Positions 45,788-54,244 of a stretch of 64,000 nt of DNA are shown here, piece after piece. Under the pieces are notes generated by a model. That model saw only the letters and a list, made by a program, of their open reading frames with translations, ran no database searches and had not been told where the DNA came from. How positions within the stretch are numbered: the first letter of the stretch is position 1; the number at the start of each line of letters is the position of its first letter. Origin of the DNA: Clostridia bacterium (lineage in GTDB: Bacteria > Bacillota > Clostridia > Peptostreptococcales > Caminicellaceae); assembly GCA_022361035.1 (NCBI GenBank), contig JAKSBP010000250.1, forward strand, positions 1 to 64,000, read 5' to 3'. Position numbers and translations under genes: made by a program.

Positions 45788-47053
45788 TTAACTTGTCTTC
45801 CTTACCCTATGAATTTGTTGATAAAATTCTATAGGAAAATGCTCTATTGCTGATAATAGGGCAGTGGGAGCAGTTTTGCCTAAACCACAAAAAGATGCGT
45901 ACTTCATGACATTAGAAAATCTTTCTATAGTTTTCAAATCCTCAACACTTCCCTCACCAGTAACGAATCTGTTAAGAATCTTAGTTATTTGTCTGTTTCC
46001 TTCCCTACATGGGGTACATTTACCACAGCTTTCATGGAGGAAAAAATCTTGGACTGACTTTAAGAAATCAACTACTCTATTCGTTTCATCGGCCACAAGT
46101 ACTGCCCCTGAACCTATATCTATTCCCTTATTTCCTAATTCCTCGTAACAATACTTTAAATCTAGTAAGCTAGGGGGAACAATAGCACCTGAAGCTCCTC
46201 CTAGTTGAAGAAATTTAAGGGCTTTACCTTCCTTTATACCTCCACCAATATCATAGACAATTTCCCTCAAGGTAACTCCAAAGGGGACTTCATAGGCACC
46301 GGGTCTATTCACGTTTCCACATAGACTTATTAGCTTTGTTCCTCTACTGCTTGGAGTTCCGTATTTGCCATACTCTTCTCCGCCAGTATATAATATGGAA
46401 GTTACTGCGGCTAAGGTTTCAACATTATTTGCTAGGGTGGGAAGTTGATAGAGGCCCTTTTCACTTGTTCGATTAAGCTTAAGTCTAGGTCTGCCGCTCT
46501 TACCCTCCATTGATTCAATTAATGCGGTACTTTCCCCACAAACATAGGCACCTGCACCAGAGAAAACAGTTATATCGAAATTAAAGCCATTATTCAAGAT
46601 ATTTTCTCCCAGGAAACCCTTTTCCTTAGAAAGCTGAATAGCTCTTCTAAACTTATCATGGAGATACTTATATTCTTCTCTTATATATATATATCCTTCA
46701 TTTGCATTAAAGGTAATGGCTGCTATTATCATTCCTTCAATAACCTTATAGGGGTCGTATTGCAATAAATATCTGTCCTTAAAGGTTGCTGGTTCACCTT
46801 CATCGGCATTACAGATGATGACCTTTCTATGACCAGGAACTCTAGAGGCCTGTTCCCACTTTTTACCCGTAGGATATGCAGCCCCACCTCTACCCCTAAG
46901 GCCACTTGCATTTAGCTCATTAATAATTCCTTTAGGACCTAAATCAAAGGCTTTTTCAAGGGCCTTAAAGCCTCCAAGACTTAAATACTCATCAATTGAC
47001 TCAATATTGTATTTTTTAAAATTCTTTGAAATAATACTAACAGTTCTATCCAT
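45788..47053 (-). CDS. NuoF-like NADH/FMN-binding hydrogenase subunit, short form
   Basis: The 421-residue subunit binds NADH and FMN (GLRGRGGAAYPTGKKW; CNADEGEPATFKDRYLL; GAGAYVCGESTALIESMEG) and one [4Fe-4S] cluster (SCGKCTPCREG ... FCGLG). Bifurcating HydB/HndC proteins are near 600 residues with an N-terminal [2Fe-2S] domain and a C-terminal ferredoxin-like domain; both are absent here. ATG 47053 is chosen because CAGGGGGATT precedes it. It overlaps the 3' end of the NuoE-like gene by 8 bases. This architecture suggests an NADH-linked enzyme with limited or no ferredoxin coupling. Confidence 0.93.
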   Translation of the reverse strand: MDRTVSIISKNFKKYNIESIDEYLSLGGFKALEKAFDLGPKGIINELNASGLRGRGGAAYPTGKKWEQASRVPGHRKVIICNADEGEPATFKDRYLLQYDPYKVIEGMIIAAITFNANEGYIYIREEYKYLHDKFRRAIQLSKEKGFLGENILNNGFNFDITVFSGAGAYVCGESTALIESMEGKSGRPRLKLNRTSEKGLYQLPTLANNVETLAAVTSILYTGGEEYGKYGTPSSRGTKLISLCGNVNRPGAYEVPFGVTLREIVYDIGGGIKEGKALKFLQLGGASGAIVPPSLLDLKYCYEELGNKGIDIGSGAVLVADETNRVVDFLKSVQDFFLHESCGKCTPCREGNRQITKILNRFVTGEGSVEDLKTIERFSNVMKYASFCGLGKTAPTALLSAIEHFPIEFYQQIHRVRKTS

Positions 47054-47543
47054 GACTAATCCCCCTGTAATCATTAATTATTTCAATTATTTTACCCTCT
47101 GTCAGATTTCCATAGACCTTATCATCGATTCTAAAGGCGGGTGATACATCACAGGCACCGAAACAGGCACTATATTCTAAAGTAAATGAGCCATCTTCAG
47201 TTGTTTCGCCCATTTTTATAAGGAGCTCTCTCTCAAGGATATCCCTGAGGCTCTGATATTTATTTAATCTACATACTGAACTCTTACAGAGTTGGATTAC
47301 GTGTTTTCCCTTAGGTCTATCATTAAGGGCTGAGAAAAAAGTTATAACATCGTAAACCTTACTGATGGGCATGTTAAGCCTTATACCAATATGTTTAGCT
47401 ACGACCTCTGGAATATAATGCTCTGGAATTAGTCCTTGGGACTCTTGAAGTATAGTTAGTAGATTGTGTTTATCGCAGTTATACCTTTCGATTATCTCAT
47501 CGATGCTATTTAGTAAACTTCTGTCCACTATGGTTTTTTCCAT
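47046..47543 (-). CDS. NuoE-like [2Fe-2S] hydrogenase subunit (HydC/HndA type)
   Basis: The 165-residue protein has a helical N-terminus (YNCDKHNLLTILQESQGLIP, VYDVITFFSAL) and a thioredoxin-like [2Fe-2S] domain. Cys86, Cys91, Cys127 and Cys131 (LCKSSVC; SACFGAC) ligate the cluster. It relays electrons between the FMN subunit and the hydrogenase. It is the first gene of the three-gene operon and is transcribed from the AT-rich region 47544-47988, where I could not fix a promoter. Confidence 0.93.
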   Translation of the reverse strand: MEKTIVDRSLLNSIDEIIERYNCDKHNLLTILQESQGLIPEHYIPEVVAKHIGIRLNMPISKVYDVITFFSALNDRPKGKHVIQLCKSSVCRLNKYQSLRDILERELLIKMGETTEDGSFTLEYSACFGACDVSPAFRIDDKVYGNLTEGKIIEIINDYRGISHG

Positions 47544-47988
47544 ATATTTAGGCCTCCCTTTTCTAGTAATAAAATTTTATAACTATAAAGAATATTTATA
47601 ATTATATAATAATAAAAAAAATAAAGAATATAAAGAATAGTGAAAAAAATAACACTATATTGAAAATTCCATAAAATTATAATTTATCCAACATTAAGCC
47701 CCGAATGTAATAATTTCATTTAGGAAAAAGAATAATTATAAATTATGGTGATAATCATAATATTAAACTTGATGTTACAAAATAGTAGACCTTTGAGTAT
47801 TAAAAGTCACCTACAATATTATTTAGAAGATTCTTAAGACAAAATATGAATTACAAATGCTTGAGAAAATAGAAGAGATAATATAATGATTTTTAAATAG
47901 CATTACCTTAGAGTATAAAAATTTTTATCCCTAAAATAAGTTGAAAAATATTAAATTTTTATAAAAATTTTAAAATGGAGGGATTTTT
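47544..47988. other. AT-rich divergent promoter region
   Basis: A 445-bp gap between the hydrogenase operon and a divergent small gene. It must hold promoters for both, but no hexamer pair stands out. No repeat of the other families was seen. Confidence 0.4.
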
Positions 47989-48447
47989 ATGGAAAAAGTG
48001 ATAATATATTCACAAAACCATTATATAGAGATTAAAAGTGAAGACATAAAGAATATTATCGAAAGCTTTGAGGGAGTAAATGAAGTGAAAAACATAAGCA
48101 ATTTACTGGAAGATGAAATAATGGGCTTCGATGTAATACTTAGTAGAGATTATGTAGAGGAGCTATTAAAAAATGAAGTTTATGAAGCGAGCTATGATTC
48201 AGAGGAAGAAGAAGCTATGTTATTTGAACAGGCAGAGTACATGAGTGATGCTGTGATAGACAATATTAAGGAATTTATAGAAGCTAGGTATAATATAAGC
48301 GATTATCATGGTGCCTATGATATATATAAAGTCAACTTAGAAGAAGGTATAGGATTAACATTGACATTGTCCTTTGGACAGGTTAAACATGGAAGGCTTC
48401 ATAAGCTGGCAAGTAGCATAAATAACAGTAAAACAGAGCTTATGTAG
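47989..48447 (+). CDS. Uncharacterised acidic protein
   Basis: The 152-residue cytoplasmic protein is strongly acidic in its middle (SYDSEEEEAMLFEQAEYMSD) with no signal or membrane segment. The end, GIGLTLTLSFGQVKHGRLHK, could be a beta-hairpin. ATGGAGGGAT precedes ATG 47989. I do not recognise the family. It is divergent from the hydrogenase operon, but no functional link can be claimed. Confidence 0.6.
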   Translation: MEKVIIYSQNHYIEIKSEDIKNIIESFEGVNEVKNISNLLEDEIMGFDVILSRDYVEELLKNEVYEASYDSEEEEAMLFEQAEYMSDAVIDNIKEFIEARYNISDYHGAYDIYKVNLEEGIGLTLTLSFGQVKHGRLHKLASSINNSKTELM

Positions 48448-48739
48448 TTCATTTAATATATACAATTTTGTTCTTTTTTAACAGGGATACTTACTAGTAA
48501 ATTGTAAATCATAATTATATAGATATAAGCTTTTAAAGCTTCCAATATCTTTATATTAATAGCAAAAACCCATGTAAAATACTAGAACATTCCTTTATAT
48601 AATTGAATTTCCTAATTTTCCTATCTAGGGAAGGGTAGGATTTTATAGCTAAGTCCCATCTTTAATCTTAGCTAAAAAAGTTCGTAGATTTTAATTTATG
48701 ATCCATATATAATCCTTAATTTAAGGAGGAAGTTATTCA

Positions 48740-48922
48740 ATGAATAAGATACGTGAAGGTTTAATACCGACAGTTCTTGGAACAGCAGTTGCCACTACAG
48801 GAGCCCTCATGTCAAGGAATTCTAATAGAGATGAAGAGAAGGTTGCATGGGGAATAATAGGATTTGGATTAGCCCATATAGTCCTAGGGGCAATAGATAT
48901 GGTTCAGCATAGAGATGAGTAA
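48740..48922 (+). CDS. Small membrane protein
   Basis: The 60-residue protein has two hydrophobic stretches (LIPTVLGTAVATTGALM and VAWGIIGFGLAHIVLGAI) separated by a charged turn (RNSNRDEEK). TAAGGAGGA lies before ATG 48740. It resembles short hypothetical proteins of clostridia, often annotated without function. The stop codon lies inside the left copy of the duplicated hairpin that flanks a family A repeat. Bases 48448-48739 upstream are AT-rich with no element seen. Confidence 0.65.
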   Translation: MNKIREGLIPTVLGTAVATTGALMSRNSNRDEEKVAWGIIGFGLAHIVLGAIDMVQHRDE

Positions 48923-48942
48923 GGGAGTATTTCTCCCTTACT
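48917..48942 (+). terminator. Hairpin at the stop codon, left copy
   Basis: GTAAGGGAG / CTCCCTTAC around TATTT. It overlaps the TAA of the small membrane protein gene. The T-run is lost here; the right copy at 49170-49195 keeps it. Confidence 0.7.
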
Positions 48943-49169
48943 GAGGCTGTTAACAAACTCCCAATTTCTGCGTTACTGCTAAAATTTCCGGTGCTCACTT
49001 AGTCAATAAAATTTTAGAACGAACTGATAAGTTCGTGGGAAATTTTATGGTATTTGCTAAAAGCAAATAGACTTCCTTTTTATTATAAGCTCCGCTCCTC
49101 TATTTTAGCGTGCCTTGAACTTGGAAGTTTGTTAAAGCCTATCATCTTGTTAACTTTGTTAACAATCTG
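48943..49169. repeat. Structured repeat family A, full copy (about 227 bp)
   Basis: Long imperfect inverted repeat with outer arms GGCTGTTAACAAACTCCCAA and, inverted, GGCTTTAACAAACTTCCAAG. Inner features include GAACGAACTGATAAGTTCG and TTTGCTAAAAGCAAA hairpins. It is flanked by a 26-bp duplication (48917-48942 and 49170-49195, one mismatch). It also carries TTAACTTTGTTAACAATCT on its right end. Confidence 0.75.
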
Positions 49170-49201
49170 GAGTAAGGGAGTGTTTCTCCCTTACTTTTTA
49201 T
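49170..49201 (+). terminator. Terminator, right copy of the duplicated hairpin
   Basis: GTAAGGGAG-TGTTT-CTCCCTTAC followed by TTTTTATTTT. It repeats even the last sense codon and stop (GAGTAA) of the gene that ends at 48922, showing that it arose by duplication. Confidence 0.75.
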
Positions 49202-49242
49202 TTTATATACCCCTATAACTTGGTTATATGAATGATTTTTCA

Positions 49243-50847
49243 TTATTGAATACCAACTGAGTCAAAGGCGGCTTCAATAGCTTGTACCTCTACACCCCTT
49301 CCTCCATAAAGCTCCGTAGCTGATTGAACTAAGGCAGCCCTCAATTGGCTGAAGGTTGAAGATTGAGTTAAATGTTGAGTTAAGGCACGGTAAAAGATAC
49401 TTGCCATCTTATCCATACCGATGCCATTAATTGTGACACCGTAATGGGTACCACCGTTACTTATTAAGTAGGCAGCTTTATTAATTATACTTGAATTTCT
49501 GTTAACACCACCATTGTCCTTTGCTCCTCTATATCTATCGCCATAGTGGTCTGGATATCCACAAACAGTAGGATCTGACATTGATCTTATAGTATCCCCA
49601 TCAATATTAGGAGTGCAAATGTTTTCTTTAAGAAGCCAATCGGGGTCATTATTTGCATAGAATTCCACAACTGCTCCAAATATATCTGACATTGCCCTAT
49701 TTATTGCCCCGGATTCATTCTCATATATTAGATTTGCCCTATGCTTTGTAACCACATGGGTTAATTCATGGGCAACAACATCTATACCTCTTGAAAGCTC
49801 CCTAAAGCTTTCAGGATTGCCATATATCATCTTATATCCAGGCCATCCTCCGTTATTACTACTATAATGAGGTCTTGGTTGTATTTTAGTATCCTTTTTA
49901 TCGAAGCTATGCCTTTCCAATGTATTTAAACAATAATCATGAATAATTGCATCGTAACTAGTTGCACTAGCATATAAGTTAATCGAGCTATTGCACCTTT
50001 CTTTCCATATCATTTTAGGTATTTTTCCCCTGAGTATAAAGTATTTATTTTCTTCATCATAGATTTTAATATCCTTTTTACCTGCCCTATAGAGATAATA
50101 TTGTGATGGGGATGAAAAATTATTGATTTCCTCAATATTTTCTAGTGCCCTTATACCTAACTCAATCCTACCTTCACCCTTAGAAGGTACACTTCTATCA
50201 TGAATAGAATTAAACTTGTGAACTACTTCTCCACTAGATGGATCGATGAAATAGTACCAGTTTCCTGTCTGAGGTTTAGCAAATTTCAGCCTTACAAGGT
50301 AAACATCTATTATTTTCTCTCCACAGGGATAAATTACTAATTCACAGGTAGGCATAATCTCATATTTAGGTTTAAACCCAAGGTCTTTTTCAGCTATTTC
50401 TATGGCTTCCTTCGCCTCTACTTTTTCATCAAACTTTAAACTCTTTTGCTTATCGATGTTAGGGATAACTGCTCCAGAAAAACTTGTAAGTTCACCCCTT
50501 TCATTAATGTGGGCAGTTTGAGTAGAGCCAAATACGGGGAGACCTTTGTATAATTGTTGAAGTCTTAGATATGTATAACCTAATGAATCTTTATGCTGGG
50601 ATAAAATCTTAAAGGAGTTATTAGATTTCTCACTGGAAAACTTAAACCTATCCCTATTACTGTCTAGGTAGTCGAAGACTATTTCTTGTGGCTCTTTATC
50701 TGATACTGTAGTTAGTCTACCAGAGATAAATTCAGGTGTTTTATGGAGCTTGCTTATGGTTATTCTTTCCTTTGGAGCGGCAAAGATAGTTGAAAAGCTT
50801 AGGACTGCACCTAAAATCCCAATCACCAGTATAGATTTACCCTTCAT
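49243..50847 (-). CDS. Secreted thermolysin-like metallopeptidase (M4)
   Basis: The 534-residue pre-pro-enzyme has a signal peptide (GKSILVIGILGAVLSFSTIFA) and an FTP/PepSY propeptide (about 30-215). The catalytic domain carries HELTH (about 358-362) in DVVAHELTHVVTKH, with the third zinc ligand in ESGAINRAMSDIFGAVVEF. The C-terminal domain ends with the substrate-binding HYGVTINGIGMDKM. It degrades extracellular protein. AAGGAGGTCTTT precedes ATG 50847. Together with the subtilisin at 56149 and two smaller peptidases near 2365-4527 it indicates a strongly proteolytic organism. Confidence 0.95.
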   Translation of the reverse strand: MKGKSILVIGILGAVLSFSTIFAAPKERITISKLHKTPEFISGRLTTVSDKEPQEIVFDYLDSNRDRFKFSSEKSNNSFKILSQHKDSLGYTYLRLQQLYKGLPVFGSTQTAHINERGELTSFSGAVIPNIDKQKSLKFDEKVEAKEAIEIAEKDLGFKPKYEIMPTCELVIYPCGEKIIDVYLVRLKFAKPQTGNWYYFIDPSSGEVVHKFNSIHDRSVPSKGEGRIELGIRALENIEEINNFSSPSQYYLYRAGKKDIKIYDEENKYFILRGKIPKMIWKERCNSSINLYASATSYDAIIHDYCLNTLERHSFDKKDTKIQPRPHYSSNNGGWPGYKMIYGNPESFRELSRGIDVVAHELTHVVTKHRANLIYENESGAINRAMSDIFGAVVEFYANNDPDWLLKENICTPNIDGDTIRSMSDPTVCGYPDHYGDRYRGAKDNGGVNRNSSIINKAAYLISNGGTHYGVTINGIGMDKMASIFYRALTQHLTQSSTFSQLRAALVQSATELYGGRGVEVQAIEAAFDSVGIQ

Positions 50848-50868
50848 TGAAAGACCTCCTTAGTTATA

Positions 50869-50961
50869 TTGAGGAAATTGCATAATGCATATGATGAAGA
50901 CTTTAAGATTTTAAATATAAGCTTGATTATATGTAGATGGTAATTATGCAACTTGTCCTCT
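50869..50961. repeat. MITE-like repeat, family D, short copy (93 bp)
   Basis: Inverted termini TTGAGGAAATTGCATAATGC and AATTATGCAACTTGTCCTC as in 24858-25015 and 58099-58260; the interior differs. The remaining 50962-51568 is AT-rich with no gene I can support. Confidence 0.6.
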
Positions 50962-51568
50962 ATTATTCTAATCATGCACCGGTTTTTGAAACTTGAATCC
51001 TTTACTGATAATAAGGATGAATAACTTTAATAAATATTTTTTACATTTAAGCTGAGTATAATTCTTACCCCTCTAAGCTAGATATTAAAAAGATATCACA
51101 GGATACATAACAGAACAAAATTGACCTTGAAAGTGTAAAAATCTTAGTTTTACATATATTTAGATGAAATTATGAATTGAAGGATTTAATGACAATAATA
51201 TTACTTAAATGGTTTAATTTCCTATTTTATACTGACATAATATCATATGATAGGGAAGAAGTAAATACAAAATATTTTAATTGTTTACTAAAATCAAATA
51301 ATTTATTTTTTTTCAATTACATGACTGCTATGATTTCCTTCTATTTGAGCTTATTAGAGGATTATAGGCGTGCAGATAAGTTTTTTATTTCATAAATTTT
51401 AATCAATCGCCACATTATATTAAAGAAATAAACTTATACTTAAACTATAACCTTAAATTACCAAATGAATATAACTAAAATTCATTGAAAAATAAATCAA
51501 ATCAACTAAATTTTATAGAAAAAATAGAGCATTTTATGTATAATATTCTTAAGAGAGGAAGTGGAAGA

Positions 51569-52021
51569 TTGGACAGGTACGATTATCTAATAATTATGGA
51601 GCTTCAAGAAAATGCAAGGATTAGTACAGCAGAGCTGGGTAGAAAAATAGGACTTTCTACCACAGCAACTAAGGAAAGAATAAAAAAATTAGAACAGGAG
51701 GGTATAATAAAGGGATATAGGGCGATAATTGATGGGGATAAGGTGGGTATAGATGTAACTGCATTTATATCTGTTCCCGTGGGAGATTTGACCATAGATA
51801 AAATGGCAAATTTTCTATCGAAAATGCCCCAGGTCTTAGAATGCCATAAGGTGACAGGAAATACTTGTTACTTAATAAAGGTTAAAGTAAAAAACACAAA
51901 GAAACTGGAGAAGTTAATAGATAAGATAAATGGCATAGCAAAAAGTACATACACCTATCTAGTTCTATCCACTACTAAGGAAACAGTAAAAATTGAGCTT
52001 GAGGAAAAGGATTTCCAATAA
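51569..52021 (+). CDS. Lrp/AsnC-family transcriptional regulator
   Basis: The 150-residue regulator has an N-terminal helix-turn-helix (ELQENARISTAELGRKIG; STTATKERIKKLEQEG) and a RAM ligand-binding domain (FISVPVGDLTIDKMANFL; VTGNTCYLIKVKVKN). TTG 51569 is chosen because AGAGAGGAAG lies at 51552-51561 and LDRYDYLIIMELQ is the usual Lrp beginning. A longer TTG start at 51485 is open but without a good binding site. It is 12 bases before glutamine synthetase, so it probably controls nitrogen assimilation in response to an amino acid. Confidence 0.88.
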   Translation: MDRYDYLIIMELQENARISTAELGRKIGLSTTATKERIKKLEQEGIIKGYRAIIDGDKVGIDVTAFISVPVGDLTIDKMANFLSKMPQVLECHKVTGNTCYLIKVKVKNTKKLEKLIDKINGIAKSTYTYLVLSTTKETVKIELEEKDFQ

Positions 52022-52033
52022 AATTGGGGGGTA

Positions 52034-53470
52034 ATGAATATGTTTAAAAGTATTAATGAAGTTAGAGATTTTTGTATCGATAATGAGGTAAGGCTTATAG
52101 ATTTCAAAGTAATTGACCTAATGGGAAAATGGCATCATCTCACTATACCTGCTTCGAGACTTTCTGAGGAGACTTTAGAAAATGGTATTGGATTTGACGG
52201 CTCAAGCTATGGTTTTTTAACCGTAGAAAAATCTGATATGGTTTTTAAGCCCGATATAAGCAGTGCTTTTGTAGATCCCTTTAATAGTATTCCCACATTA
52301 AACATGATAGGAAACATTTATTCATTAGGGGATGAAACTAGTAGATTTGAAGGAGACCCAAGGTATGTTGCTCAAAAGGCTGAAAAATATATGGAACATA
52401 CAGGGATTGCCGATAAAGCCTTATTTGGGCCGGAATTTGAATTTTATATATTAGATCATATATCCTATGTAAATTCGCCAAACCATATGGAAGTTTATCT
52501 AGATTCCCAGCAGGCCTATTGGAATACTGGAAAGAAGGATATTAAAAATTTAGGATTTAAAGTTCATCATAAAAAGGGATACCATGTGGATATTCCCTAT
52601 GACGTTAACTTTGAACTGAGGAATAATATGGTACTAATGTTAGAAGAGCATGGTGTAGGAGTAAAATATCATCATTCAGAAGTTGGAGGTCCAGGCCAGC
52701 TTGAAATAGAGGTTAGCTTTGGTGGGTTAATTGAAATGGCAGATAAAACCATGATAACTAAGTATATTATAAAAAACGAAGCTATAAATCATGGTAAGAC
52801 TGTAACCTTTATGCCAAAGCCCTTCTTTGGAGAAGCTGGAAGTGGAATGCATGTACATATGCAGTTATTTAAGGATGGGAAGCCCCTTTTTTATGATGAC
52901 TGCGGATACTCACACTTAAGTGATACAGCCCTCTATGCCATAGGTGGAATACTTAAACATGCACCTGCCCTCATGGCGTTTACTAACCCAAGTACAAATT
53001 CCTATAAAAGACTCGTTCCTGGATATGAGGCACCGGTTAGTATTTGCTTCGCAACTGCCAATAGAAGCTCAGTAATAAGAATCCCCGGCTATGCAAAGAG
53101 CCCCGATGCAAAGCGATTTGAATTTAGGCCTTCCGATGCCACCTGTAATCCCTACCTGGCTTATTCAGCCTTACTTATGGCTATGCTCGATGGAATAAAA
53201 AGTGAAATAGACCCAGTAAAAGAGGGTTATGGACCCTACGATATTAATATTTTTGATTTATCCGAGGAAGAAAGGGCACAGATAAAGGGACTTCCAAAAT
53301 CTTTAGAGGAAGCAGCAGATGCCCTAGAAAGAGATTATGAGTTTTTACTTAAGGGCGGTGTATTTTCATTGGGAATCATAAATGATCAAATAAAACAAAT
53401 TAGAAGGGATGCTTTAAGAGTTAATATTACTCCTAGTCCAATGGAGTATGAGATGTATTTCGACTTATAG
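52034..53470 (+). CDS. glnA: Glutamine synthetase type I
   Basis: The 478-residue enzyme joins ammonia to glutamate using ATP. Signatures are GIGFDGSSYGF near residue 50, FGPEFEFYIL, the ATP-binding FMPKPFFGEAGSGMHVH (about 260-276), and NRSSVIRIPG with FEFRPSDATCNPYLAYSA (about 345-380). No adenylylation-loop Tyr (NLYDLPPEE type) was recognised, in line with Gram-positive GSI. GGGGGG at 52026-52031 could serve ATG 52034 or the in-frame ATG 52040; the latter has better spacing. It is cotranscribed with the Lrp regulator and ends at a strong terminator. Confidence 0.96.
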   Translation: MNMFKSINEVRDFCIDNEVRLIDFKVIDLMGKWHHLTIPASRLSEETLENGIGFDGSSYGFLTVEKSDMVFKPDISSAFVDPFNSIPTLNMIGNIYSLGDETSRFEGDPRYVAQKAEKYMEHTGIADKALFGPEFEFYILDHISYVNSPNHMEVYLDSQQAYWNTGKKDIKNLGFKVHHKKGYHVDIPYDVNFELRNNMVLMLEEHGVGVKYHHSEVGGPGQLEIEVSFGGLIEMADKTMITKYIIKNEAINHGKTVTFMPKPFFGEAGSGMHVHMQLFKDGKPLFYDDCGYSHLSDTALYAIGGILKHAPALMAFTNPSTNSYKRLVPGYEAPVSICFATANRSSVIRIPGYAKSPDAKRFEFRPSDATCNPYLAYSALLMAMLDGIKSEIDPVKEGYGPYDINIFDLSEEERAQIKGLPKSLEEAADALERDYEFLLKGGVFSLGIINDQIKQIRRDALRVNITPSPMEYEMYFDL

Positions 53471-53500
53471 ATATAGATTGATTTGCCAATTCAGTAGATT

Positions 53501-53555
53501 ATGAATAAGCAACTTTAAAGATTAATAAATTTTAGTGTTGTTTATCTATATATAT
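53501..53555. repeat. MITE-like repeat, family E, short copy
   Basis: GAATAAGCAACTTTAAAG then ATTAATAAATTT matches 62399-62428, and TGTTGTTTATCTATA matches the other end at 62483-62499 with the interior deleted. Confidence 0.45.
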
Positions 53556-53565
53556 GTTTTTTAAA

Positions 53566-53630
53566 AAAGCTAAAAATCTCCCAAGGTTTGATTTATCAGT
53601 GTATCTAAACCTTGGGAGATTTTTAGCTTT
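53566..53630. terminator. Strong terminator, perfect 24-bp stem
   Basis: Arms 53566-53589 and 53607-53630 are exact reverse complements around a 17-base loop; the right arm contains GATTTTTAGCTTT. It serves glnA and, on the other strand, the YkuS-like gene. Confidence 0.8.
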
Positions 53631-53730
53631 AAAGGCTATAACAGTTAATAGGTCTATAGGAATGTATTACAGGGTCTTAAAGAACAAGTTTAAATATGTC
53701 CCTACATCCCAGTGAAGGGCAACCTTGTAA

Positions 53731-53997
53731 CTATGAACATTTAATATTTTCAACGTATTCTAATACTTTTTCTGGTGAAAGATTTGTTGCATTTATAACG
53801 AGCATTTTATTATCTGGTCCAAAATTCCTACACTGGGCAGTTTCAATTTCTTCATATGCAGAATGTACACCGGAAATTATTGTGATGTCTACATGTTCCT
53901 TAGAAGTTTCAAAAGGAACTACATCATGGCCCCTATCCTTTAACAATTGACTGATACCCATGAGGCCTTGTTGAACAGCTATTTTGTATTTTTTCAT
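53731..53997 (-). CDS. YkuS family protein (UPF0180)
   Basis: The 88-residue cytoplasmic protein reads KKYKIAVQQGLMGISQLLKDRGHDVVPFE ... ITIISGVHSAYEEIETAQC. This is the two-part pattern of the YkuS/UPF0180 family: a Rossmann-like half with a Cys near the end of the middle strand. Function is unknown. AGAGGAGAGGATAAT lies upstream of the ATG at 53997. It converges on glnA across the shared terminator. Confidence 0.8.
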   Translation of the reverse strand: MKKYKIAVQQGLMGISQLLKDRGHDVVPFETSKEHVDITIISGVHSAYEEIETAQCRNFGPDNKMLVINATNLSPEKVLEYVENIKCS

Positions 53998-54244
53998 ATT
54001 ATCCTCTCCTCTATTCTTTATTATTCAAATATCTACCCCCATATACCTATGAACAAACAATAATATTTGATATTAAATGAGAAGGGGTAAGTAAATAATA
54101 ATATGCGAATAACTTTCAAAGGAGTAACAGAAAACTGGTCATATTATTTACATATCTATAATATATATGTTACTATAAGGTAGACATAGACAATGGATAT
54201 AGACATACTATTTATAAGTTATAGTAGGGTAGGGAGGAAAATAT

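Noticed and set aside
51177-51395. Open frame of 72 codons with TTG start
   Set aside because: No ribosome-binding site, AT-rich, rich in Phe and Asn, nothing recognisable; likely chance.
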